DNA of 24,808 nucleotides, taken from positions 1 through 24,808 of IMG/VR virus record IMGVR_UViG_3300006802_000522, one strand, 5' to 3'. The position numbers and the translations under genes were made by a program. The notes under the pieces are model-generated. The model worked only from the letters and a program-made list of their open reading frames with translations, was not told where the DNA came from and did no database searches. The stretch comes from a virus. Positions within the stretch are counted from its first letter, which is position 1. The number at the start of each line of letters is the position of its first letter. Shown piece by piece: positions 14,561-21,336 of the stretch.

Positions 14561-15132
14561 ACCGCAACATCGAAAGCAGGGAGCAGGTGCTTGCTCTCGC
14601 AGGCCGGTACAGGACCATCATTGTGACTGGTCCGCAGAGGTCTGGAACGACCGCTGCTTCACAGATGATCGCAGAGGATCTGGGGTACGAGTACATAGAC
14701 GAGGCACATCACGCGAATGAGATGGCCATGCTCACCCGTGTGTGCCTTGGTGCTGATGGCCTCAGAGATGGTGGCTTTGTTCTACAAGCACCTGCCCTTT
14801 CTTGGTGCATTGAGATGCTGCCGAGGGTCGGGTCAGTGATCGTGGTCTGGATGCAAAGAGACAGGGCCGCGGTCATTGCCAGCCAAGACAGAATCGGATG
14901 GACGAAGCAATGGGAGAGAGTTGAGCTTTCAAGGTACATCACCAAGTGGGGGTGTGATGCTCAAGAAAGGGTGGTGGACGCAAAAGTAAGAACATGGGAG
15001 AAGAAGCAGCGCAGTAGGATGAGAGTAGACACCGCAACTCTTTCCTACGAATCAGAGTATTTCCAAAACCATGATCGCTTCTTGGTCCAAGAAAACCGCG
15101 ACTACTCTCACCCAAAGCAGAAAATCCCATGA
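14557..15132 (+). CDS. sulfotransferase-family P-loop protein, 191 aa
   Basis: Starts MNRNIESREQVLALAG at 14557 in an ATGA overlap with the methyltransferase. The motif GPQRSGTT (25-32) after strand IIVT is the 5'-phosphosulfate-binding loop of PAPS sulfotransferases. VIVVWMQRDRAAVIASQDRIGW (about 94-115) fits the second region, where Arg and Ser contact the 3'-phosphate. TLSYESEYFQNHDRFL (161-176) resembles the usual lxyExL segment. The protein is shorter than most sulfotransferases, and a different P-loop transferase or kinase is possible. Position after dehydratase, unknown protein and methyltransferase suggests modification of a sugar, but the acceptor is unknown. Its stop overlaps the next start. 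Confidence 0.68.
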   Translation: MNRNIESREQVLALAGRYRTIIVTGPQRSGTTAASQMIAEDLGYEYIDEAHHANEMAMLTRVCLGADGLRDGGFVLQAPALSWCIEMLPRVGSVIVVWMQRDRAAVIASQDRIGWTKQWERVELSRYITKWGCDAQERVVDAKVRTWEKKQRSRMRVDTATLSYESEYFQNHDRFLVQENRDYSHPKQKIP

Positions 15133-15755
15133 TTACGACCTCCGCAAACAGGTACATGTCTGTTCTCAGGCAGACCTCCTTCATCATGGATGCAGCTTCT
15201 GCCGCAGCAACGATGAGTGTAGACCGCTCAGTCGCTAATCAGGTCACAGGCACCTATGCGCAGGTCGTTGTTTCTGGCGGGACAACAGGCAGCGGCACGG
15301 TAACGATCTCTGGCACTGATACTTCTGGTGCCGCCACCAGTGAGACGCTGACATACACCAGCAATGGAACCATCGTTACGACCAAGAAGTGGTCGACCAT
15401 TACTGGAGTCACCACTACCGGTTTGGAAGACGAGGCGACCGTGCCTACTGTATCGGTAGCTGCTGTCAGTGCAGACGGTGTCAGCAACCTGATCAGGAAG
15501 ACGATCGTTACAGGTAGACCGGCTCTTTTGGTTGAGAAAACCGCGCCGGGGTATCCAGCGACTACGGCTGGAACAAAAGAGGTAGACAAGGCCGTCATCA
15601 GATTCGACTTTGAGGAAGTCTGGAGACCAAGGGTCGATGACTTGCTTGTGGACGCGGCCACTTCTGAGGAGTGGCTGGCTGTCGGTTGTAGGCTTGTCGG
15701 TTTCGGCTTAGGAAAACGCCATTGGTATGTGGAATCTCACCGCTACCAAACATGA
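15129..15755 (+). CDS. putative head-closure or neck structural protein, beta-rich, 208 aa
   Basis: Starts in an ATGA overlap with the sulfotransferase-like gene. Residues about 40-110 are rich in Thr, Ser, Gly and Val with alternating strands (GTVTISGTDTSGAATSETLTY, then TTKKWSTITGVTTTG), a texture common in Ig-like or neck and tail proteins of phages. The C-terminal third (DKAVIRFDFEEVWRPRVDDLL to the end) has a different, mixed composition. It lies between the connector genes and the tail completion gene, the slot of the head-tail stopper in HK97-like phages. No enzymatic motif is seen. It could be the substrate of the glycosyltransferase that follows, given its Ser/Thr content, but this is speculative. 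Confidence 0.6.
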   Translation: MITTSANRYMSVLRQTSFIMDAASAAATMSVDRSVANQVTGTYAQVVVSGGTTGSGTVTISGTDTSGAATSETLTYTSNGTIVTTKKWSTITGVTTTGLEDEATVPTVSVAAVSADGVSNLIRKTIVTGRPALLVEKTAPGYPATTAGTKEVDKAVIRFDFEEVWRPRVDDLLVDAATSEEWLAVGCRLVGFGLGKRHWYVESHRYQT

Positions 15756-15781
15756 CACGAAAAACGCCCGGGAGGTGAAGA

Positions 15782-18610
15782 GTGTCTTTTGAGATCCAGA
15801 GAAACGAGGCCGTTGACTACACGGTCATCATTCCAACGATGGCAGAGCCACGGCTGATTGTGCCGTGTGTCGATAGTATTCTTCGCAGTGTGCCGAAGGG
15901 TACGAAGATGGCTCTCGTCATCGGAAGCAACACCGAAAATGCCGAGCACAACGCTGCCTCTCGGTATGCGGTGAGTGCATCTGTCGAAGCATACAACGAA
16001 GCGAACCAGACGGAGATCCACCTTGATTGGGTGGAGTTTGGCATGCCGATGGGCTGGACCGGTGCAGTCAACGGCTGCCTCCATGCGTGCGCAGAAGACG
16101 CAGATGGCCTCGCGGACACGGTTGTCATTATGAACGATGACACGATCGTGACCTTTGGGTGGCTGCACAAGCTGGAAGCTGGCCTCCATACAGACAAGAT
16201 CGGCTTGTTCAGCAGAAAAGCAGCAATGGACGCTCAGGGCCTTCCTTCCTCTCATGCGCTGGTCGCGATGGAAGAGAAGCGCCCATGGAAGGTCGGCATG
16301 GTCGGCCCGGTGACAAACAATGCTGCTGGAATGCAGCGCGTCAATCTGCCGCAGGTCAACCTCGACACCGCCTCCTTGTTCTCCATGCAGGAGAGCGAGA
16401 TGATCAACCAGTTCTCGCGGCAGAACGAGGAGCGCAATCTCGGGCAGGTCTTTGAGACCGATTTCCTCTCCGGCTTCTGCGTTGCGTACCGTCGAGAGAT
16501 GATCAACGATCTGCTGCTGGAAGACCTGTCAGGCTGGCACTTCCTTGATCCGGTCTTTGGTGTTGGCGGCTATGACGACAACGACATTGCAGTCCGCGCA
16601 CGGGAAGCTGGCTGGAGAGCCGGCATCTGCATGGACACATATGTTCATCACTTCGGCCACCAGACGCTCGACAACATCGCGCCAGAGATGATGCGGGGAA
16701 TGAAAAACGCGAATGTGTATGTCAAGAAGTGGCAGAAGTACACGCAGCGTGATCAGCGCATTGTTGCCACCTACAGAGTCAAGCTCAACACATTCCACGA
16801 CTACATGCTTCTGCGCAGCAGTGTGGCCCGCTCCGCGCAGCTTTTCGACGGCATCAGTATTCTCTGGACAGGTGCGCCTTCCAGCGTGTCAACTGCACCG
16901 GACTGGCGACCAGAATCCTTGAAAGATGAAGAGCTCTCCTTCATCCAGAAGTCCCTCAAAGCCTACCAGCGCGGCGGAAAGAAGCTGCAAAAGCTCACGG
17001 AAGACTGGGTGGGCTTGATCTCCGGAGAAGAGGTTTCTGTCGTTGCGGAAAAATGGAACGGAGACTTTGACGAGAGGGAAGAGAGAAACAAAGGCATCGA
17101 GCTTGCCTACAGCATGGACCCAGATTGGGTGATCTCCATCGACCACGACGAAGTAGTGGAAGACAGAATCGACCGGGCGTTCATCGAGCGGTTGATGAAA
17201 AACCCCAACCCGCTCGTCAGCGTGTACGACTTCAGCTGGATCAACCACTGGGATTCGCCCCGCCTCTACAGAAGCGATCAGCCTTGGTGCTGGGGCTACA
17301 GTAGCAACATGCGCGGCTTCCGCATGTGGCGCACCGGCAAGAACAACCGGCGATACATTCCGCTTGGGTACGGAGAAAAGGGTCTGCACTGCGGAAACTG
17401 CCCAGAGTACGGGTTCATTTCTCGGCGTGTCTGCTCAATGCGCTTCCGGCACTACGGGTACATCAGGTCCGAGGACCGGTATCGTAAGTTCAAGTGGTAC
17501 ATGGAGAAAGACCCGAACCCAGACCCGATGCTGACAGGCAACCCGGATGGGTACACGCACCTCGTCAACGAAGAGAACATGACGCTGTCGGCGTTCCGGG
17601 CAGACAACGGCATCTGCTATACGATGCTCCTGCACAAGGAAGAGCAGACAAACGACTTCCACAGAATCATCGACCGGCTGTACCCGGTATGCGACTACAT
17701 GAACATTGTGTGGACAGCCGAGGGGGAGGTGCCAGAAGGCATTGCCGACATCGCTTCTGCATACGGTGTCGCCATTTGCCGGGAACGGTTTGAGAACGAT
17801 CTCGCCGCTGTGCGGAATCGGGGCCTGCAAGACATTCACGCAAACCGCCCAAAGCATGCCCGGTGGGTGCTTTCTCTGGACTCGGACGAGTATTTTGAGG
17901 ATGAGTGGCGTGCGACCGTCAACATCAGGCGCATGGCCGAGTGCAACAACTCTTGGGCGTGGATGTTCCGTTTCAAAAATCACAGGCCAAACGGGACTCA
18001 CAACTACAGTGAGACGGCCCGCATGTTCTTCTTGGATCCAAGTGGAATCATGCAGTACACCGGAAAGGTGCATGAGACTGTCGAGCACTCTCTTGCGGAG
18101 CTGAAAGCTCGTGGAGTACACCCGCAGGTCAAGTACGCTCCATTTGAGATGGACCACATTGGCCTTGCGATCGACAACGAGGGCCTTCAAAAGAAGCTGG
18201 AGATGTATACCCGCTTGCTTGTTGAGGAGATCAAGGAGCGGCCCACAAGCTGTGGTCCGTGGGTTTCTCTCGCCTTGCAGTACGGCAACGAAGGTGACTT
18301 TGATTCGATGGAGCGGTGCCTGATTCAGTCTGTGAATCTTGCGGGCACAGCGTTTCTTCCCTTCAAGGAGATGGGCACCTTCCACCTTCGCAAGGCGCAG
18401 GTGATGCTCAACCAGTGCCTTGCCCGCCTTGCAGAGGGCCACCCGATGCACTCGTACATCGCTGGCATGAGCAGCATGCTTGCAGAGTATGTGCAGCCGC
18501 AGGCGGTGTCTGGATTGGCCGCAGAGGGTAAGCCTCAGAAGCTCGATGTCGACTTGGAAGACTTGATGAAGCGAAGCCATGATGCGATGGTGGGTCATCA
18601 AGCCAAGTAG
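15782..18610 (+). CDS. multi-domain GT2-type glycosyltransferase, 942 aa
   Basis: Transfers sugars from nucleotide donors. Domain one (about 12-320) has a GT-A start YTVIIPTMAEPRL, a metal site NDD (118-120) in VVIMNDDT, and the acceptor-side GGYDDNDIAVRAREAGW (262-278). Domain two (about 355-570) lacks a clear start but has RNKGIELAYSMDPDWVISIDHDE (D454/D456). Domain three (about 611-795) has CYTMLLHKEEQ, RNRGLQDI and WVLSLDSDEYFED (D700/D702). A helical TPR-like tail (WVSLALQYGNEGDFDSMERCL) follows. The start is GTG 15782 with GGAGGTGA upstream. It sits between structural genes with short gaps. No signal peptide or membrane segment is seen, so it should act in the cytoplasm, on virion proteins or on a host glycan precursor. 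Confidence 0.85.
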   Translation: MSFEIQRNEAVDYTVIIPTMAEPRLIVPCVDSILRSVPKGTKMALVIGSNTENAEHNAASRYAVSASVEAYNEANQTEIHLDWVEFGMPMGWTGAVNGCLHACAEDADGLADTVVIMNDDTIVTFGWLHKLEAGLHTDKIGLFSRKAAMDAQGLPSSHALVAMEEKRPWKVGMVGPVTNNAAGMQRVNLPQVNLDTASLFSMQESEMINQFSRQNEERNLGQVFETDFLSGFCVAYRREMINDLLLEDLSGWHFLDPVFGVGGYDDNDIAVRAREAGWRAGICMDTYVHHFGHQTLDNIAPEMMRGMKNANVYVKKWQKYTQRDQRIVATYRVKLNTFHDYMLLRSSVARSAQLFDGISILWTGAPSSVSTAPDWRPESLKDEELSFIQKSLKAYQRGGKKLQKLTEDWVGLISGEEVSVVAEKWNGDFDEREERNKGIELAYSMDPDWVISIDHDEVVEDRIDRAFIERLMKNPNPLVSVYDFSWINHWDSPRLYRSDQPWCWGYSSNMRGFRMWRTGKNNRRYIPLGYGEKGLHCGNCPEYGFISRRVCSMRFRHYGYIRSEDRYRKFKWYMEKDPNPDPMLTGNPDGYTHLVNEENMTLSAFRADNGICYTMLLHKEEQTNDFHRIIDRLYPVCDYMNIVWTAEGEVPEGIADIASAYGVAICRERFENDLAAVRNRGLQDIHANRPKHARWVLSLDSDEYFEDEWRATVNIRRMAECNNSWAWMFRFKNHRPNGTHNYSETARMFFLDPSGIMQYTGKVHETVEHSLAELKARGVHPQVKYAPFEMDHIGLAIDNEGLQKKLEMYTRLLVEEIKERPTSCGPWVSLALQYGNEGDFDSMERCLIQSVNLAGTAFLPFKEMGTFHLRKAQVMLNQCLARLAEGHPMHSYIAGMSSMLAEYVQPQAVSGLAAEGKPQKLDVDLEDLMKRSHDAMVGHQAK

Positions 18611-18618
18611 GAGCCGCT

Positions 18619-19107
18619 GTGAGCGTGACCGTTGAGCTAAAGGAGATGAACGCCGTAATCAAGAGATTGCGGTCCATCGGCAATGGCCGCATCGGTAGGC
18701 GTGCGAAGCAGCGCGCGATTCGAGCGGCAGGAAAGCAGTTGGAGCGTCACACGCTGGTCAATATCAGCAATACGCAGTATTCTCTGGCACAGCTTGAAGC
18801 GATGGATCACCCCTACGCTCGACGGCACGGCTCGATCGGGGTCCACCCTGAAAAGCCGTACACGATTCACCGCCAAAGCGGCACCCTTTCGAGAAGCCTT
18901 GTCAGCAAGATGAAGGAAGGAAAGGAACCGGTTTGGCGTATCGGGTTCAAGTACGCTTCCAAAAGGTATTTCAAGTACCTGATTACTGGTACAAAGGTCA
19001 TGCTTCCAAGGAATGTCCTGTATGATACTTCGCAAGAAGAGGTGGTCAGGACGAGCATGATCAAAGCCGTCAAGGGCGTGCTCTCCAAAGAGCTTCCGAA
19101 GGAGTAG
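18619..19107 (+). CDS. tail completion / neck protein, HK97 gp10-like, 162 aa
   Basis: Joins the tail to the neck. The sequence fits the gp10-like family: a short strand and helix (VELKEMNAVIKRLRSIG), a basic helix (RRAKQRAIRAAGKQLERHT), then a region with Tyr, Arg and His (YARRHGSIGVHP, YTIHRQSGTLSRSLVSK) and the segment YLITGTKVMLPRNVLYDT near the end. GTG 18619 is the likely start, with AGGAG just upstream and only eight bases after the glycosyltransferase stop. Position directly before a DUF3168-like tail terminator matches HK97 order. Identity is moderately secure. Confidence 0.72.
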   Translation: MSVTVELKEMNAVIKRLRSIGNGRIGRRAKQRAIRAAGKQLERHTLVNISNTQYSLAQLEAMDHPYARRHGSIGVHPEKPYTIHRQSGTLSRSLVSKMKEGKEPVWRIGFKYASKRYFKYLITGTKVMLPRNVLYDTSQEEVVRTSMIKAVKGVLSKELPKE

Positions 19108-19110
19108 CAA

Positions 19111-19542
19111 ATGGCTGCTGTAAACATGGCGAGCCTTGAGCAGTTGAAGTTGCTTCTTCGGAACACGCTTCTACAGGACGCCTCAATCACCGCCATCGTC
19201 GGCAACCGTATTCATGGTGCCCACATACAGACTCCAGACATAGGCTCCATCGAGTACCCGCTGGTCGTCCTGGATTTTTCTGCTGGGGCTGTGGACCAGC
19301 CGGGGGCGTACCAACTCGTCACCCTTGATGTCTGGTGCTACACGCGGTCAAGTAGTGGTGATGCTCTCTCGCTTTACGACCTGTGCTTTGACGCTCTGCA
19401 CATGCAGACGCTGCGGCAGGAAGGCATCAAGGCTGCTGGGTATGCGAGAGAGTCAATCCGGCCACGAGAGGGCTGGAATGAGATGCTTCGCTCATACTAC
19501 GCGCAGGGTGAGTTCGCTCTGCGTGCAGCATACAGGGGTTGA
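19111..19542 (+). CDS. tail terminator / tail completion protein (DUF3168-like), 143 aa
   Basis: Caps the tail tube and sets the end of tail growth. Residues match the family texture: N-terminal helix (LEQLKLLLRNTLLQDASITAIVG), the NRIHGAHIQTPD turn where the protein meets its ring partners, YPLVVLDFSAG, a central LVTLDVWCYTRSSSGDALSLYDLCFDAL strand and helix, and a final EGWNEMLRSYYAQGEFALRAAY strand pair. Length is normal. The ribosome site AAGGAG precedes ATG 19111, three bases after the previous stop. The stop overlaps the start of the next gene. Confidence 0.72.
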   Translation: MAAVNMASLEQLKLLLRNTLLQDASITAIVGNRIHGAHIQTPDIGSIEYPLVVLDFSAGAVDQPGAYQLVTLDVWCYTRSSSGDALSLYDLCFDALHMQTLRQEGIKAAGYARESIRPREGWNEMLRSYYAQGEFALRAAYRG

Positions 19543-19748
19543 TGATGAGAACACCGGACTGGAGCACAAGTAAGCGCGATAGGTCTGCACCAGATCTGAG
19601 CATTGTCTGCCCGAGTTGCAAGTCTCAGGTCGCCACGCTTGGGTCTTCAATGACGATCAGCAGGGACCGGAAAGATGCGGAAAGAAAAGAAGCAACCTGT
19701 AGCCCTTGTGGAGAGAAGATTGTCTTCTGGTGCAAGAGGAATGGGTAA
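19542..19748 (+). CDS. small zinc-ribbon protein 1, 68 aa
   Basis: Starts MMRTPDWSTSKRD at 19542, overlapping the previous stop; ATG 19545 is an equal alternative. Two cysteine pairs, C23/C26 (CPSC) and C53/C56 (CSPC), with an extra C64, form a compact zinc ribbon. The spacer between the pairs is basic and polar. Small phage zinc ribbons can act in translation control (Com of Mu) or transcription, but no specific function can be given. It and the next gene form an unusual pair between tail terminator and tail tube. Confidence 0.65.
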   Translation: MMRTPDWSTSKRDRSAPDLSIVCPSCKSQVATLGSSMTISRDRKDAERKEATCSPCGEKIVFWCKRNG

Positions 19749-20067
19749 GCCCTTGGACAGGGAGGACAGGGTTTCTAAGTTGGAGGCAACAATCTCCGAC
19801 ATTGAAGTTCATGTCCTAAGCCTGCAAAGAGCTTTGATGCCGGGTGGCCAATCAGGCGAAGATCAGAAAGTGCAGAGCCAGATGCGTGATGATGTCTGGT
19901 GCTGCGAGGCTTGTGGTGCCCGTTTGGGTATCTACAACAAGCAAAAGGATGAGCTTCGCGTAAGGTACAAGGACTTCTGTGTATACATCATGCCCGGAGT
20001 GGGCGGCAGGACAATGGTTCCATGCCGCCGCTGCGGAGAGCAGAATGTCTTACAGGACACCCGCTGA
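19741..20067 (+). CDS. coiled-coil plus zinc-ribbon protein 2 (Com-like layout), 108 aa
   Basis: ATG 19741 overlaps the previous stop by eight bases, with AGAGG very close upstream. The frame is open to ATG 19675, but that part reads as a shadow of the zinc-ribbon gene before. Residues about 6-32 suit a short coiled coil (REDRVSKLEATISDIEVHVLSLQRA). A zinc ribbon follows with C55/C58 (CEACGARLG) and C95/C98 (CRRCGEQN), separated by a strand-rich stretch (ELRVRYKDFCVYIM). The pattern recalls Mu Com, an RNA-binding translational activator, and other phage zinc ribbons. A coiled coil suggests oligomers. A 110-base gap with a promoter candidate follows. Confidence 0.62.
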   Translation: MGKPLDREDRVSKLEATISDIEVHVLSLQRALMPGGQSGEDQKVQSQMRDDVWCCEACGARLGIYNKQKDELRVRYKDFCVYIMPGVGGRTMVPCRRCGEQNVLQDTR

Positions 20068-20078
20068 AAATGATGGTG

Positions 20079-20107
20079 TAGACTGCAAAGCACAAGTGTG
20101 ATAGAAA
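20079..20107 (+). promoter_or_regulatory. promoter candidate before the tail tube gene
   Basis: TAGACT (20079-20084) and TAGAAA (20102-20107) are 17 bases apart, with an extended -10 TG at 20099-20100. Each hexamer matches consensus at four of six positions. It lies in the 110-base gap before the tail tube gene and would give a leader of about 60 bases. Confidence 0.4.
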
Positions 20108-20177
20108 AACCGAGTATTGACGCCAGAACAGGCGCATCGGAAGCCCAAAAACTTCTTCGATAAAGAGGCCATTGACG

Positions 20178-20729
20178 ATGCCCTACAATATTCCTACCGT
20201 CACTACCAACGACATTTCCTTTGGCCCCGCCGTCCTCTACATGGGCGCATCCGGCTCGACCCCCACTGTTGATGTTGGTTCGATCACGGAAGATGGTGTC
20301 ACCATCGAGATCACTTCTGAGAAGAAGTACATCACTCAGGGCAACCCGAAGATCAACATCTACTCCTTCTCGCAGGCGCAGTCTGTGATGTTGAAAGTCT
20401 CCGGCATCGAATGGGACTTCACCAATCTCGCGTACGCGATCGGGGCCGGTGTCACCACAGTCTCGGGTACGGAAGAGACTTTCGCAATGGGTGGCGATCC
20501 GCTGATCGAAACCGTTGCACTCCATGTTGAACACTACATGGCTGTCAGCGGCAACACCATGAATGTGTACATCTGGAAGGCGGGCAGTGACGCTGGCCTT
20601 AGCTCCGTCTTCGGTGCAGATGAACATTCCTTCGAGTTCAGCTTCACCGCCCTGCGCTCCACGACCGACTGGAACGGTGCCTCCCTTGGGCCGAAGCAGC
20701 AGCTTGTGAAGTTCGAGCGGGTGCTGTAG
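20178..20729 (+). CDS. major tail tube protein, 183 aa
   Basis: Forms the stacked rings of the tail tube. The call rests on position directly before the tail chaperones, on length, and on a beta-sandwich texture: FGPAVLYMGASG, VDVGSITEDGVTIEITSEKKYI, INIYSFSQAQSVMLKVSGIEWDFTNLAYAIG, and a final SSVFGADEHSFEFSFTALRSTTDW strand, all as in gpV-type tube proteins. ATG 20178 is chosen, with AAAGAGG nine bases upstream; TTG 20172 is an alternative. Codon use is biased to C-ending forms as in the capsid gene. A large hairpin and a promoter candidate follow it. Confidence 0.8.
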   Translation: MPYNIPTVTTNDISFGPAVLYMGASGSTPTVDVGSITEDGVTIEITSEKKYITQGNPKINIYSFSQAQSVMLKVSGIEWDFTNLAYAIGAGVTTVSGTEETFAMGGDPLIETVALHVEHYMAVSGNTMNVYIWKAGSDAGLSSVFGADEHSFEFSFTALRSTTDWNGASLGPKQQLVKFERVL

Positions 20730-20752
20730 CACTTAGCTCTTTGTTCAAGAGC

Positions 20753-20791
20753 ATCCCCAAGTTGCTACTCACTGAGTGGTGGCTTGGGGAT
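20753..20791 (+). terminator. 18-bp hairpin after the tail tube gene
   Basis: The outer nine positions (ATCCCCAAG, 20753-20761, with CTTGGGGAT, 20783-20791) pair perfectly. The inner nine pair with wobbles, closing on an ACT loop (20771-20773). Only scattered T follow, so it may terminate weakly, act as an mRNA 3'-end stabiliser, or be a processing site. A smaller six-base inverted repeat (20736-20752) precedes it. Confidence 0.6.
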
Positions 20792-20819
20792 TGCTGCGTT
20801 TCGAGGGCTGTGCTACAGT
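20791..20819 (+). promoter_or_regulatory. promoter candidate before the tail chaperone genes
   Basis: TTGCTG (20791-20796) and TACAGT (20814-20819) are 17 bases apart with extended TG at 20811-20812. The -10 region is identical in form (TGNTACAGT) to that at 11100-11108. It begins where the tail tube hairpin ends and leaves a short leader before GTG 20845. Confidence 0.5.
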
Positions 20820-20844
20820 TCCAGCGACACCCAGGAGGTGCTTC

Positions 20845-21336
20845 GTGAGCGGATCGGAAGAAAAAGTTGGGAAGGGAGCACTGGACGCAGCAGATGCGTT
20901 TGGTGGAATCGAGAAGTTCCTTGAAAAGCTGTGCCCACCGGACAGCTTGGAGCTCAAGACATTCGACGGCAACAGCTTCAAGCTGCCCGGAGCGATTCCG
21001 GCACGCCGTCAGGTTGTGGTCTTCCGTCTTCTCAAGGAGCTGTTGGAAGAACCAGAAGTGGTTGCTGCTCTCAGCGGGGTCAACGCGTCCAGCTTGGAGG
21101 CTACCGGCGTGGTGGACCTGCTGGTGAGCCTCTGCACCAGTGAGGAACTGGTCAACAAGCTCGGGGTGATCTTTTCCTCTGCGTACCCGGAGGTCGCCAA
21201 AGAAACCGGTGACCCCTTGGACGCCTTCGCATTGGAGGATCTGGTTCAGAGCCTCATCCCTTTTTCGGAGAGATTTTTGAAGAAGGTGGGGGGCGGCCTC
21301 ACCACGCTGGGGAGGGTGGCGGAAGAGGTCAACTGA
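20845..21336 (+). CDS. tail assembly chaperone (lambda gpG analogue), 163 aa
   Basis: Binds the tape measure protein during tail assembly and is absent from finished virions. GTG 20845 is chosen because AGGAGG lies six bases upstream; the frame is open to 20776 over the promoter. The sequence has a short strand-rich part (DSLELKTFDGNSFKLPG) and IPARRQVVVFRLLKELLEE, then helices (ASSLEATGVVDLLVSLCTSEELVNKL, FALEDLVQSLIPFSERFLKK). The position between tail tube and tape measure genes, and an overlapping open -1 frame at its 3' end with slippery heptamers, are characteristic of gpG/gpGT pairs. Confidence 0.75.
   Translation: MSGSEEKVGKGALDAADAFGGIEKFLEKLCPPDSLELKTFDGNSFKLPGAIPARRQVVVFRLLKELLEEPEVVAALSGVNASSLEATGVVDLLVSLCTSEELVNKLGVIFSSAYPEVAKETGDPLDAFALEDLVQSLIPFSERFLKKVGGGLTTLGRVAEEVN
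21258..21294 (+). other. candidate -1 ribosomal frameshift sites in the tail chaperone gene
   Basis: In the zero frame, C CCT TTT (21258-21264) and G GGG GGC (21288-21294) both fit the X XXY YYZ slippery pattern. Both lie within the stretch where the -1 frame is open (21213-21336). The second is followed by GC-rich sequence that can pair (GGCCTC at 21295-21300 with GAGGTC at 21325-21330, one wobble). Which site is used, if either, cannot be told from sequence. Confidence 0.6.

Noticed and set aside
12561-15132. Prophage-host junction or host sugar operon insertion
   Set aside because: The sugar genes overlap phage structural genes at both ends through start/stop codon sharing, and tail genes continue afterwards, so they are part of the phage operon.
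17435-18601. Long open frame on the minus strand (388 codons) opposite the glycosyltransferase
   Set aside because: Antisense to the third glycosyltransferase domain and tail, which carry clear motifs on the plus strand. All other genes also run on the plus strand.
19675-19740. N-terminal extension of the second zinc-ribbon gene to ATG 19675
   Set aside because: It lies wholly over the first zinc-ribbon gene and reads as a basic shadow. ATG 19741 overlaps the stop in the pattern seen elsewhere, although its ribosome site is close.
20115-20145. TTGACG as a -35 box before the tail tube gene
   Set aside because: No acceptable -10 hexamer is found 15-19 bases downstream. The upstream pair at 20079-20107 fits better.
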